NCBI GenBank assembly: GCA_964366875.1 | Contig: CAYIVF010000001.1 | Span: 1 to 64,000 of the forward strand | Reading direction: 5' to 3' | Origin: CAYIVF01 sp964366875 | GTDB lineage: Bacteria; Patescibacteriota; Minisyncoccia; Minisyncoccales; Staskawiczbacteraceae | DNA length: 64,000 nucleotides | Shown here: in pieces, positions 51,801 to 60,251 of the stretch | How the letters are laid out: each line of letters begins with the position of its first letter | How positions within the stretch are numbered: the first letter of the stretch is position 1 | The notes under the pieces: generated by a model | Seen by the model: only the letters and a program-made list of their open reading frames with translations | What the model was told of the DNA's origin: nothing | Database searches by the model: none | Program-made: the position numbers and the translations under genes

Positions 51801-54132
51801 AGCTTGTTATAGCGAAACCAGCCCAGCGCCAGCTCCGCCAGAAGCTAAAAGCATTGAAAGAAGAATACCAAGTCAGGATACAGACAATAATAGCCAGGAC
51901 TTTAAAATTTCAGATGAACCTACCCCTAGGGCAGGTTCGCCAAAGACATTTATAGAAGATGCCACCAATTATGAAACTTGCGGCGGCAGCAGTTTGCCTG
52001 GAACACTTTATTGTTATCTTAAAATTAAATGGTGGAGCCCCAGTCTGGTATCTTCATATCAGATTCAGTACAAATTAAACAACGTTGACTGGAAGGATTG
52101 GTTAGCGGATACAACTGCAACAGAAGGAACTCTCCAGACCCCGTATTCTTTATTTAACGACAATATTTATCGTTTTAGAGTAAGGGCAAAAGATACGGAA
52201 GGAAATATAGGGGATTGGGCAGAGATAGAGAAAGAGGTTGAGCTTGTAAATCCGGTGTCTATAAACGAGGTGGCGCTATTTGGCACAAATTCCTCAAGAG
52301 ATGACCAATGGGTTGAACTTTATAACAAAAGCGACAAGGATGTGGATTTGACTGGCTGGAAACTTGTTTCAGACAGCGGGACGATTGAGCTTGAAGGAAC
52401 AATTTTAGCTAAAGGGTATTTCCTGTTGGAGAGAAATGACACAAATTTTACAGAGACCTTGGGAACCAGTAGTCTTAATTTGATAAATGAAAATAGCAGG
52501 TTTATAGATCAGATTTATGCGCCCCAAGGCGGCTGGACGAGCGATAGATTTATAATAGAAGATAATTATTACACATTAGAGAGGATAAGCCCTTACTCTT
52601 TTGGAATGGATGATAAAAATTGGAGAATAAATAACGGGATAGCTAACGGAACCCCAGCTCGCCAAAATAGCGTTTATCAGATTTATACTTCTTATTATTT
52701 AGGTTTCGAAGAAGACACAATTCTTAGAAAAGAATTAAGTCCATATTTGTTTTGGGGGCCTTGGATGTGGGTTTTTAAGAATCATACTCTAACCATTGAG
52801 CCGGGAACTATTATTAAGTTTTCTAATGGCGGTTTAACCATAGGGGGCACTTTAAAAGCAATAGGAACTCCAGATCAAAAAATCATTTTTACCTCTTTTA
52901 TGGATGATGATTGCGGCACAACTCCGGCCTGTGGCGATACTGATGGCGATGCCGGTATATCGCAGCCAAATCCCGGAAATTGGTTTGGCATTTATCTTAC
53001 TAAAGACAGCACTGGCTCGGAATTAGAAAATGTTAACATCCGTTATGCTGGAGGTTACTTTGGTAATGATTTCGGCGCTGCCATTAAAGCCGACCGGTCA
53101 GATTTTTCTTTGAAAGATTCTGTTATTGAAAAAAACAGCAACAATGGATTGCGGCTTATTGATTCTCATTCTATTGTTGACTCTGTGCGGTTCCTTGAGA
53201 ATAAAACTGCAGAATGGCCCAGTGCAGCAAAAGCAATTTATATAGAAGGCGAAAATCCAGAAATTAGAAATAGTTATTTTAAGGATAATAAATACGGTAT
53301 TTTTATTACTCATTGGTATGACTCAGAAAAAGACATAAGGGTGCCGGCCATTCCTGTGATTGAAAATAATATTTTTGAGGAAAATAGCACTCCTATATGG
53401 ATCGGTTCTTATTCTCACCCCTCTTTAACAAATAATTCCGGGACAAATAATGACCGTAACGCAATTGTGTTTTCAGGTCCAGTTGAAGAAGATACGACTC
53501 TAAAGCCAGATATTCTGCCATATTTTATAGAAATAATGGTGACTGTTTCCCAAGGTGCAACTTTAACCGTTGAGCCGGGAACTATTGTTAAGTTTTCTAA
53601 TTCTGGTTTAATTATAGACGGAACGTTAAAAGCAGTAGGAACTCCAGACTCCCCAATAATTTTTAAACCATACTTTGAAGAGGACCGGGTGTCGCCCGGA
53701 AATTGGCTTGGCATTTATTTCACTAAAAACAGCGTTAATTCGGAGCTGGAAAATGTAGATATAAGTTATGCTGGAGGATATTTCGGCAGTGATTTTGGAG
53801 CTGCGATTAGAGTTGACCAGTCGTCTATTTTTTTGAAAAACTCTAAATTGTGGAAAAACGCTAACAACGGAGTCCGGCTGATTGGCTCGGCTTCAGTCAT
53901 TGATAACGTGAAATTTTTTGAGCATAGGATTCCGAGCGAAAATGCCAGCGCCGTTTTAATACAAGGCGGAGCTCCGGAAATAAAAAATTCGCATTTTCAA
54001 GGTCAAGTCTACGGGATTTATAAAAACACATGTCCTATGGCAAACCTGCACACATCAGACCCTGAAGATCCAGAGAGAAATTATTTTATAGACAGTGAGA
54101 TAATGGATATTTTTGACCCAACTCCGCCTTAA
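48850..54132 (+). CDS. Giant secreted protein: phospholipase C-like head, Lamin-tail domains, beta-helix repeats
   Basis: 1760 residues with a signal peptide (residues 1-27). Residues 30-350: an alpha-helical head containing LHNIEDMAVPAHTRQDSHF, like zinc-dependent phospholipase C/S1-P1 enzymes. A 370-440 stretch has two EGKASVQDFW-type repeats. Residues 505-570: Asn/Gln/Ser/Gly linker. Three Lamin-tail (LTD) domains start near 575, 857 and 1136 (each with WVELYN or FVELYN and a LTSW/LTDW/LTGW turn). Two right-handed beta-helix segments start near 1311 and 1567 (each with LTVEPGTIVKFSN-like steps). Secreted or surface-attached; binding or lipase role is inferred. Confidence 0.88.
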   Translation: MSKKQSIIFFTVLLIVSAGLFFVFNNNTEAYGTGSTHPFLTKQIANLYNAIYTPKLTDEQIKQMIEGSVDEDTMPRWINHFYDPTTGDGLLGKRLGDLPSEDIIGFIKVVFNEIPSSTLDWVHNQELQQNSYALFEGNRTFESAALSYVDNKNSEAYYNLGYVLHNIEDMAVPAHTRQDSHFDMQIPDIIQNQLPIKLDKGEPYEKWAESYTRYNPIDLAETLKKDYKPICDSLDNCLRTLAEYSNETFFSSDTIKDEEYNLPKITYVIDKKDGEAGDIISTYFSSDNTPLARAKINIDLGEIEGPSLKYSDIHQAYWDRLAPKAVLAGVEVIRYFQDQAEKAKKGEITINRVSETINPIEDLKNFSPYGQFVLMYNEGKASVQDFWDRLKNLPSDFASHFTDTLNEGKASAQDFWHKLTNFGNDITSKFNDLLDGLGIRAFLTSILPGFALQESNSENSNANDNSAGNNQVNQDIVNLTDYTGAGGPSPALTTDQERQDLLDDIAEQLDIIAQQVRELQNKRQRQNLGQTPNPNQNSDTQNSQSNNQNTNNNINSSGSGNSSSGGGGGSSIVFPKILISEAQAASITDSKEEFVELYNPNDAEVDLTSWYLQRKTTAGSDYSTFAPNTLFSGKKIGAKGYFVIARTGYFSSIADILVDAPITDDNSFVLKNPNGEVSDKLGFGQAQDYESVSASNPGAGQSIGRKVLTDDTEQDTDNNSADFELQSPTPKVKNSTLIAPPLPPLPVDTLAPQIAFNLNAVQTDLSFAIDFTITDPLDTVSPSGIDRYVFRWQEQGGSWQEDAPAEVRGPSSMDIARDFTGEDEKTYYFQAKARDIAGNESDWLPETPAFTKIRIPKKIVINEIQTDSIVDPGGTNNDWVELYNPNNADVSLTDWSLQKHSKDDPCSLDAAFKKINFPDDAVITAKSYFLIVRNSANQELLDIADITSSYLQLSADNTIYLVRNQDKIESDADTDIADKVGFGSACYSETSPAPAPPEAKSIERRIPSQDTDNNSQDFKISDEPTPRAGSPKTFIEDATNYETCGGSSLPGTLYCYLKIKWWSPSLVSSYQIQYKLNNVDWKDWLADTTATEGTLQTPYSLFNDNIYRFRVRAKDTEGNIGDWAEIEKEVELVNPVSINEVALFGTNSSRDDQWVELYNKSDKDVDLTGWKLVSDSGTIELEGTILAKGYFLLERNDTNFTETLGTSSLNLINENSRFIDQIYAPQGGWTSDRFIIEDNYYTLERISPYSFGMDDKNWRINNGIANGTPARQNSVYQIYTSYYLGFEEDTILRKELSPYLFWGPWMWVFKNHTLTIEPGTIIKFSNGGLTIGGTLKAIGTPDQKIIFTSFMDDDCGTTPACGDTDGDAGISQPNPGNWFGIYLTKDSTGSELENVNIRYAGGYFGNDFGAAIKADRSDFSLKDSVIEKNSNNGLRLIDSHSIVDSVRFLENKTAEWPSAAKAIYIEGENPEIRNSYFKDNKYGIFITHWYDSEKDIRVPAIPVIENNIFEENSTPIWIGSYSHPSLTNNSGTNNDRNAIVFSGPVEEDTTLKPDILPYFIEIMVTVSQGATLTVEPGTIVKFSNSGLIIDGTLKAVGTPDSPIIFKPYFEEDRVSPGNWLGIYFTKNSVNSELENVDISYAGGYFGSDFGAAIRVDQSSIFLKNSKLWKNANNGVRLIGSASVIDNVKFFEHRIPSENASAVLIQGGAPEIKNSHFQGQVYGIYKNTCPMANLHTSDPEDPERNYFIDSEIMDIFDPTPP

Positions 54133-54144
54133 CGCCCAGTATAA

Positions 54145-54183
54145 TTATCCACAGGTGAAACTCGCAGGAACCTGTGGTACAAT
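54145..54183 (+). promoter_or_regulatory. Promoter with inverted repeat before the DeoR-type gene
   Basis: TTATCCACA (DnaA-box-like, 54145-54153) overlaps CCACAGGT (54149-54156), which is inverted as ACCTGTGG (54170-54177) directly before TACAAT (54178-54183), with GTGAAA 17 bases upstream. The inverted repeat spans the promoter spacer and could be an operator. Confidence 0.5.
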
Positions 54184-54258
54184 AATTAAATTCTTAATTT
54201 TAAGAGAAAGTATTTTTGTACTTTGACTTTTCGTTTGTTTTTTGATAGTTTGAGAGGA

Positions 54259-54873
54259 ATGGAAGATAGATTTGTCAAGCTTACAAATGCAGTTTATAAG
54301 GTGCTGGAATTTTTTCCAGAGGCAGACCCATTAAAAAACAGGGCAAAAGACAAAACCTTGGTGATAATGGATAATTTGTCTTTGGTTTTTGGCACCGAGG
54401 GCTGGGCGTCTATGCAAAAAGAAAGCGCTAAACACTGGCTTTCAGAAGATATTGATTTACTTTTAAGCTATTTGAAAATAGGGGAAAAACAGGGCTGGCT
54501 TAGCCCAATCAATTATATTATAATCTCCAACGAATACGAAAAGCTCAAGAAAGAAATAAGACCCGTCAGCGGGTACCCCGCAAAAGAGATAACTCAAAAA
54601 TTACCGAATATGGAGTCAGTATTATTAGATAATGTAGTTACAGAACCCCAAAAACCAAAAGTTTTAAACCTTTCAACCCGCCAAACAAAAATACTCAAAT
54701 TTTTAGAAGAAAAAGAAACAGCCCAAGTTATGGACCTGCAAACGGTTCTGCCAGATATTACCAAGAGAACAATAAGAAGAGATTTGGATGAGTTATTAAA
54801 AATGGGTAAAATAACCAGGATAGGGGAATGGAATCAGGTGGTATATAAAATAGCGGAAAAACCAATAGTTTAG
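54259..54873 (+). CDS. DeoR-type helix-turn-helix regulator
   Basis: About 204 residues from ATG 54259; an open frame to 54223 is not favoured. Residues 1-110 are helical (RFVKLTNAVYKVLEFFPEAD, LLLSYLKIGEKQGWLSP). The C-terminal winged helix reads STRQTKILKFLEEKETAQVMD ... TKRTIRRDLDELLKMGKITRIG, the DeoR/GntR-like recognition pattern. It is followed by GTCCTAT motifs and the sigma-factor gene, which it may control. Confidence 0.8.
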   Translation: MEDRFVKLTNAVYKVLEFFPEADPLKNRAKDKTLVIMDNLSLVFGTEGWASMQKESAKHWLSEDIDLLLSYLKIGEKQGWLSPINYIIISNEYEKLKKEIRPVSGYPAKEITQKLPNMESVLLDNVVTEPQKPKVLNLSTRQTKILKFLEEKETAQVMDLQTVLPDITKRTIRRDLDELLKMGKITRIGEWNQVVYKIAEKPIV

Positions 54874-54917
54874 ATAGGACAAAGGGTTTGTCCTATTAAA
54901 TAATATGTTTTGTCCTA
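54874..54917. repeat. Three TTTGTCCTAT motifs (one palindrome plus one single)
   Basis: ATAGGACAAA (54874-54883) pairs with TTTGTCCTAT (54887-54896) around GGG, and a third TTTGTCCTAT lies at 54908-54917. They sit between the regulator stop and the ECF sigma gene. They may be operator sites of the DeoR-type protein; the palindrome also gives a hairpin without a T run. Confidence 0.6.
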
Positions 54918-55013
54918 TCAAATCTCCTTGACGAAGCTAAGGAGAAAATAAGCCTAAATAAGCCTAAAAACTTGATTTTTTACGATATTTGTATTAAAGT
55001 ATAGTCTTAGCAG

Positions 55014-55520
55014 ATGAATAGTCCAAAAGAACAATTTAGCCAGATTTACGACCAATATATTGAGAAAATATATAGGTTTGTTTATTTAAAGGTAAATTCC
55101 CAGGAAATAGCTGAAGACCTTACTTCTAAGGTGTTTTTGAAGGGCTGGGAGGCCTATCAAAATCAGGGTGATAATATCAAAAACCCTGGCTCCTTTCTAT
55201 ACCAAATAGCCAGAAACACGGTCGTTGACCATTATAGGGAAAAAGGTAGGACAAAGACCATATCAGCTGATTTTGCTTTGCAAATAGCAGATCCTAAGAC
55301 AAGTGCTCATGACAAAGCTATTTTAAGCGCAGATGTGTCGGTTATTAAGACAGCCATACAAGGCCTGAAAAAGGAATATCAGGATATAATAATTTGGCAC
55401 TATTTAGACGATATGCCTATTGCCGAGATAGCTAAAACATTAGGCAAGCCAGCAGGAACTGTCAGGGTAATGCTGCACAGAGGATTAAAGGACTTGAAAG
55501 CTCTAATCAAAGAGGCCTAA
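55014..55520 (+). CDS. ECF-type RNA polymerase sigma factor
   Basis: A 168-residue two-domain sigma factor. Region 2: FSQIYDQYIEKIYRFVYLKVNSQEIAEDLTSKVFLKGW. Region 4: EYQDIIIWHYLDDMPIAEIAKTLGKPAGTVRVMLHRG, which contains the helix-turn-helix. It directs RNA polymerase to alternative promoters, often for envelope stress. The membrane protein 50 bases downstream is the likely anti-sigma factor. Promoter-like TTGATT and TAAAGT/TATAGT lie just upstream. Confidence 0.93.
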   Translation: MNSPKEQFSQIYDQYIEKIYRFVYLKVNSQEIAEDLTSKVFLKGWEAYQNQGDNIKNPGSFLYQIARNTVVDHYREKGRTKTISADFALQIADPKTSAHDKAILSADVSVIKTAIQGLKKEYQDIIIWHYLDDMPIAEIAKTLGKPAGTVRVMLHRGLKDLKALIKEA

Positions 55521-55570
55521 ATCTGTAACAAATAGGCCTGCTCTAGCGTCATAAATATAATACAGCAATT

Positions 55571-56290
55571 ATGCCAAAAATGAACGAAAAACAACTCATT
55601 GAGGCCATAAGAGAACTCAAAGAAATCAAGCCCAGACAAGAATGGGTTTCTTTAGTTAAATCTCAGATTTTACCCAACAAGACATGGAGTATTGGAAATA
55701 TCTTGACGTATTTGCCGCAAATAAATGAGCAAAGGAGATTAGCATACGCTTTTGCCACCCTTGTTTTTATAATCGTGGGTATGTTTGGATTTGCCCAGTA
55801 TACAGTGCCTGGCGACTTGCTGTTTTCAGTGAAAAAAATTACAGAGTCGCAGGACCCTTTTCAGATTGCATATAACAGGTCAGAAGAGTTAGTTCAGATT
55901 TTAAAAGAGAACAAAACACAGAATATAGCTCCTGCGGTAGGCGAGTTTAAAGCCAGCATATCTGGCGCGGCAAAGGATCTGGTTTTGAGCTTGACGCAGG
56001 ACCCAAAGGTTACCCCCAATAAAAAATCACTAAAAGAAATTGCAGCCGAGGTTAAAAAAATACAGGATAATCAAAAACAATTAGAAACTTTAGGTATAGA
56101 TATTAGTAAAACAGAAGAGGCAAAAGAATATGATAATGCTTTAGCTTCATTGGTTAAAAATCAGATTGAGGACTTAGAAAAATCAACTTTGGCAGAAAGC
56201 CAGCAAAAAGCATTAATACAGGCAAAGGATTTATACAGCCAGCAGAAGTATTCGGACGCATTAGAGGAAATATTGCTGATAAACAATTAA
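55571..56290 (+). CDS. Putative anti-sigma membrane protein (DUF5667-like)
   Basis: 239 residues. The N-terminal cytoplasmic part has KQLIEAIRELKEIKPRQEWV. One membrane span follows (about residues 58-78, LAYAFATLVFIIVGMFGFAQY). The periplasmic part begins VPGDLLFSVKKITESQDPFQ, the pattern of DUF5667-type partners of ECF sigma factors, and is helical to the end. Its position directly after the ECF sigma gene supports an anti-sigma role (inference). Confidence 0.8.
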   Translation: MPKMNEKQLIEAIRELKEIKPRQEWVSLVKSQILPNKTWSIGNILTYLPQINEQRRLAYAFATLVFIIVGMFGFAQYTVPGDLLFSVKKITESQDPFQIAYNRSEELVQILKENKTQNIAPAVGEFKASISGAAKDLVLSLTQDPKVTPNKKSLKEIAAEVKKIQDNQKQLETLGIDISKTEEAKEYDNALASLVKNQIEDLEKSTLAESQQKALIQAKDLYSQQKYSDALEEILLINN

Positions 56291-56372
56291 TTTAATAATG
56301 GACGAGTCGTTGTTCGTGATTAGTACGTAAAATCGCGAACCAAAAATGGTCGACCGACGAGAAATAAGTCGA

Positions 56373-56419
56373 CCCCAGTTAAATATTTGCTAATGCAAAT
56401 TTAACGGGGCAAGTATAAT
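56373..56419 (+). promoter_or_regulatory. Hairpin overlapping the S-layer-like gene promoter
   Basis: CCCC-GTTAAAT-TTTGC (56373-56390) pairs with GCAAA-TTTAAC-GGGG (56395-56409) with three unpaired bases on the left arm, directly before TATAAT at 56414-56419. No good -35 box is visible, so the promoter may use an alternative sigma factor or an activator. Just upstream, a GTCGACC/GTCGACC pair is present. Confidence 0.55.
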
Positions 56420-56440
56420 TAAAAGAAAAAACACACAAAA

Positions 56441-59400
56441 ATGAGTATACGAAAAACAATTATAACAACCATAGTGGCTTTAGCCGTGGTTGCAGTAGTT
56501 GCTCCTGGTGTGGCTATAGGTACAACAATTGATGACCTATTGGCGCAAATTGCCCTATTACAGGCTCAATTAGTAGCCCTGCAAAGCGGCGGTTCAACTG
56601 GCGCTGGCACAGGCGCCTGCGCCGGAGTCACATTTACAAGAAACTTGACAGTTGGCTCAACTGGTTCAGATGTAAAATGCTTACAGCAAATTCTGAACAG
56701 CGGCGCGACTACAAAAGTTTCAACAACAGGAGCAGGCTCACCTGGTAATGAAACAACTTACTTTGGTTCAAGAACCTTAGCAGCTGTTAAAATTTATCAG
56801 GCAGAGCACGGATGGACACCTGCAAATCAGGTAGGTCCATTAACAAGACAGGCATTAAACGCATCTCTTGGAACAACCGGTGGAACAATTCCTCCAATTA
56901 TAGTTCCAACAGGCGGAGGAATAACAATTGGTTTAGCTGCAAGCACTCCCGCTGCCGCAAATGTGCCAAAAGGAGCATTTAACCAGCCAATCACAAATAT
57001 CAATTTAACAGCCGGCACTACGGATGTTAAAATATCTAAAATTACTATAACTAGGAGCGGATTGAGCGCGAATACTGATATTGATTTGGTAAAATTATTT
57101 GTTGGCACCATCCAAAAAGGCAATGGCGCTTCACTTAATTCCAATAATCAGGCAGTATTTACTCTTACTACCCCAATTACAGTAGCGGCAAATACTACTA
57201 CAGTTTTGACTGTGAAAGCCGACATTAAGTCCACAGCTACCAGCGGAGCGACCCTTGGTTTTAACGTTGCTGCCGCAACAGATGTAGTATCTGATGCTTC
57301 AACAACAACTGGGACAGCTGTAGGAAATTTAATGAGCGTGGTAGGAACCACAATCGGTTCAATAACCATTGCCGCTGGTCCCAATAGTCCATCAAGCAAC
57401 CTGGCGCCAGAAGTAGGTAACACAGGTGTCAGAATATTGCAAATGAATTTGCAGACAGGTTCTACTGAAAACGTTGAAGTAAGGCAAGTTATTGCGGTAA
57501 AAGTTGGAACAGTCAACACTACTGATATCAGTAAGGTTGAGCTGTATAACGATACTGACGGAGCATCTTTAGGCTCAGTTACCACCTTTGACGCAGAAGG
57601 AAGAGCTACTTTTGATTTGGCTTCTCCTTTGCTTATTTTAAAGGGTGAAAGCAAAAATCTATCTGTAAAGGTAGACATTGCTTCTGGCTCTGGCAAGACA
57701 ATTTCTGCTAAAGCCAAGGATTCAGGCGCTTACACTGTTACAGCCGTAGGCAAGACCTATGGATTCGGTGTAGGATTTGCCTCTTCTACTTGGGACGGCA
57801 CAGCTACTTCACAAACAATAGCTGCCGGCTCCTTGGTTGTAACTAAATCAGCTTCTACCCCAGCTACAGGTTTTGTGGCTCCAGGCGGAAGCAATGTTCC
57901 GATTACGACCTTTAACTTGGAAGCCAAGGGAGAAGGCGTAACTATTACTGAATTCAGCAACACTGTTATTTTGGGAACCGCTACATACGCTAATATAACT
58001 GCCTGTAAGTTAGTTGATGAAAGCGGCAATGTAGCCGCAGGTCCGGTAGATACAACTGCGGTTGGCACAGCTGATACCACTCACGATGATTACATCCGCT
58101 TTACAGACACCTTCACAGTGCCTTTGGGAGTTCACAAATATACTGTTCAATGTAAGCTTGCCAGCTCAATAACATCAGGCACAATCCAGATTGGCTTTGA
58201 CGATTCTAACATTGAAGAGAATGCCAGTGGTAATGACCCTTATGTGGCTATTACTGCCAAAGGAGCTGTTTCCAACGATACCATTACAGCCACTCCACAG
58301 GACTCGGATGTTTTGGGCAATGCATTAACCTTCCAGGCAGCCGCATTGACAGTTACCAACCTGACTACTCCGGTTCTGGCCAGTATTGTTCCAGGCCAGC
58401 AAAATATCCATTTTGCCAACGTTTCGCTTGGCGCGGCATCTGCTGGAGAAAACATTAATATCACCTCAATTGTTGTTACCGATGATGTCTCAGGCGCCGG
58501 CGATCCCCAAGGAGCCGACATTCAAAACTTGAGATTATTTGACAGTTCAATCACTCAGGCGAATTGTACCGGAACAGGCAGAGCATGGGATTCAACATTA
58601 ACAATGTGCCGTTTGGCTCCTATTATGCAGCCGGACAGCACTACTGTTGACACTGATGATACAACTACCTTTACCTTGAGCACGCCTTTGGTTGTTCCAA
58701 AAGCTGGTTCTTCGCTGGTAAAGGTTTACGGTGACTTCAAGTCATCAGGACCAGCCGCCAATGAAGTGCATACATTCTATGTTGCCGCAGTAACTGACAT
58801 TACGGCAATCGGCGCTACCACGGGAACTACTCTGACAACCGCGATGAAGGGTTCAACTACATCAGGAACTGGACAGGCAATGACCTACGCATCCGTAGGA
58901 ACATTGACCACTACCTTGGATTCAGGCAAGCCAAATTCCGCTAACATCGCAGTTGGCGACTACGGCATAACCGCTGTACCAATGACCAAGATTAAACTTT
59001 ACGCCCCGACAGAAGCCGTTGATGTTGATTATGTTAATTTAACCAGAACATCGGGCGGCACGGGCGTTCCAGCTGACATTGCTAATGTCTATGTTTATGG
59101 TAGCTATACTGGTTCCGATGCTAATACTCTTCTGGCAACTGGTACGTATACAGGCAGTTCTGTTTGGAAGTTTGATTTAACCAACTTCACTGTTCCAGTC
59201 AAAGGAACCAGGTACTTGACAGTTAGAGCTGACCTTAATGGCGTATTGAACGGCGCTACCACTGCTTACAGAGACGCGTTTGACTTGGCGGCCACAGGCG
59301 ATTTGGTTGCCACAGGCCAAGCATCCGGCACAACTATTAATGCTTCTGCCGTGGTTAACACCCAGCCAGATATGTATTTGTACAGGTCAGTCCCAATTCT

Positions 59401-59926
59401 TAGCGTTGTTACTCCTTCAAGCACTACCTTAGTTGCTTCTAATGACCAGGAAATCATTAGGATAAATGTAAAAGCAGATTCAGCCGGCGACATAGAGTTT
59501 GTTACTGGCCAATCAAATTACATCCGCTTTACTATGGGTGGCGCCGCAGTTGATAACGACACTACCAGCACAACTGAGAACTTTGTTCTAAAGAATGTTA
59601 CCGATAATGAGACTTTAGACACAGTAACCACAGATGTTTCTCAACTTGTGGCTGGCACTGCCAGTTTTGGTTCTGATGGAGTTGCGTATATGGTGAAGTT
59701 TGACTTTACCGACAACGCTCTTACAATTCCAGCCGGATTAACTAAAGTTATTAAAATGGAAGCAGACCTTAATGACTTTGAAGCTGGAACCGTAAGCAAC
59801 TACATAAGTGCTACCATTGCTAATAGCGCTTCTGACTTTACTTGGAGCGATCTTGACACTGATGCCGTTGCCAACAATACCTTCTTTACTTGGCTGCCAT
59901 TACAAGGTCTTACTCTGTCAAACTAA
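56441..59926 (+). CDS. S-layer-like surface protein with peptidoglycan-binding domain
   Basis: 1161 residues: signal peptide (1-28), a short coiled coil TIDDLLAQIALLQAQLVALQ, a PG_binding_1 domain (about 65-145: DVKCLQQILNSGA, YFGSRTLAAVKIYQAEHGWT, VGPLTRQALN) and then about 1000 residues of repeated Thr/Ala/Gly-rich beta modules. Typical unit: ITRSGLSANTDI, then ADIKSTATSG. GC-richer, codon-optimised sequence suggests high expression. Probably the main cell-surface layer, anchored to peptidoglycan. The ECF sigma and anti-sigma genes precede it. Strong terminator follows. Confidence 0.88.
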   Translation: MSIRKTIITTIVALAVVAVVAPGVAIGTTIDDLLAQIALLQAQLVALQSGGSTGAGTGACAGVTFTRNLTVGSTGSDVKCLQQILNSGATTKVSTTGAGSPGNETTYFGSRTLAAVKIYQAEHGWTPANQVGPLTRQALNASLGTTGGTIPPIIVPTGGGITIGLAASTPAAANVPKGAFNQPITNINLTAGTTDVKISKITITRSGLSANTDIDLVKLFVGTIQKGNGASLNSNNQAVFTLTTPITVAANTTTVLTVKADIKSTATSGATLGFNVAAATDVVSDASTTTGTAVGNLMSVVGTTIGSITIAAGPNSPSSNLAPEVGNTGVRILQMNLQTGSTENVEVRQVIAVKVGTVNTTDISKVELYNDTDGASLGSVTTFDAEGRATFDLASPLLILKGESKNLSVKVDIASGSGKTISAKAKDSGAYTVTAVGKTYGFGVGFASSTWDGTATSQTIAAGSLVVTKSASTPATGFVAPGGSNVPITTFNLEAKGEGVTITEFSNTVILGTATYANITACKLVDESGNVAAGPVDTTAVGTADTTHDDYIRFTDTFTVPLGVHKYTVQCKLASSITSGTIQIGFDDSNIEENASGNDPYVAITAKGAVSNDTITATPQDSDVLGNALTFQAAALTVTNLTTPVLASIVPGQQNIHFANVSLGAASAGENINITSIVVTDDVSGAGDPQGADIQNLRLFDSSITQANCTGTGRAWDSTLTMCRLAPIMQPDSTTVDTDDTTTFTLSTPLVVPKAGSSLVKVYGDFKSSGPAANEVHTFYVAAVTDITAIGATTGTTLTTAMKGSTTSGTGQAMTYASVGTLTTTLDSGKPNSANIAVGDYGITAVPMTKIKLYAPTEAVDVDYVNLTRTSGGTGVPADIANVYVYGSYTGSDANTLLATGTYTGSSVWKFDLTNFTVPVKGTRYLTVRADLNGVLNGATTAYRDAFDLAATGDLVATGQASGTTINASAVVNTQPDMYLYRSVPILSVVTPSSTTLVASNDQEIIRINVKADSAGDIEFVTGQSNYIRFTMGGAAVDNDTTSTTENFVLKNVTDNETLDTVTTDVSQLVAGTASFGSDGVAYMVKFDFTDNALTIPAGLTKVIKMEADLNDFEAGTVSNYISATIANSASDFTWSDLDTDAVANNTFFTWLPLQGLTLSN

Positions 59927-60009
59927 GAGCTGATTGAAGTTTTAGTGAGAACTTAAAAACACTCAGGCCCGGATAATGCGCTAAAGGCATTAGTCCCAGC
60001 CAAAAACAC

Positions 60010-60037
60010 CCCCGCTTTTTAGCGGGGTTGTTTTTTT
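60010..60037 (+). terminator. Terminator of the S-layer-like gene
   Basis: CCCCGC/GCGGGG with loop TTTTTA, then TTGTTTTTTT. Confidence 0.95.
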
Positions 60038-60073
60038 ATAAAGTTTTTGCTAAAATCTATTTATAATTATTAA

Positions 60074-60241
60074 TAACCTTGAATTACGAAATGACCTTCA
60101 ACTCTTTGTATTTTGGTTTTGGCTACGACTTCGCAAAAATCTTTCGGCAGAATACTCTGTATATGCCTCAAAATTTTTGCTTCGTCTCGCCCGAAAACTA
60201 AAACAAAATAGTTCGGAAGGCATTTCGTAACTCAAGGTTAA
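60074..60241. repeat. MITE-like long imperfect palindrome (168 bp)
   Basis: Ends 60074-60099 and 60217-60241 are inverted repeats (TAACCTTGA-ATTACGAAATG-ACCTTC type) with two or three differences. The interior continues as an imperfect inverted repeat (for example GCAAAAATCTTTCGGC at about 60133-60148 with GCCTCAAAATTTTTGC at 60165-60180). No open frame. It could fold into one long hairpin and lies just before the next start codon. Confidence 0.65.
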
Positions 60242-60251
60242 TAAAAAATTT

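Noticed and set aside
57148..58080. Minus-strand frames over the S-layer-like gene
   Set aside because: Low-complexity antisense frames of a Thr/Ala/Gly-rich repeat protein, without start signals.
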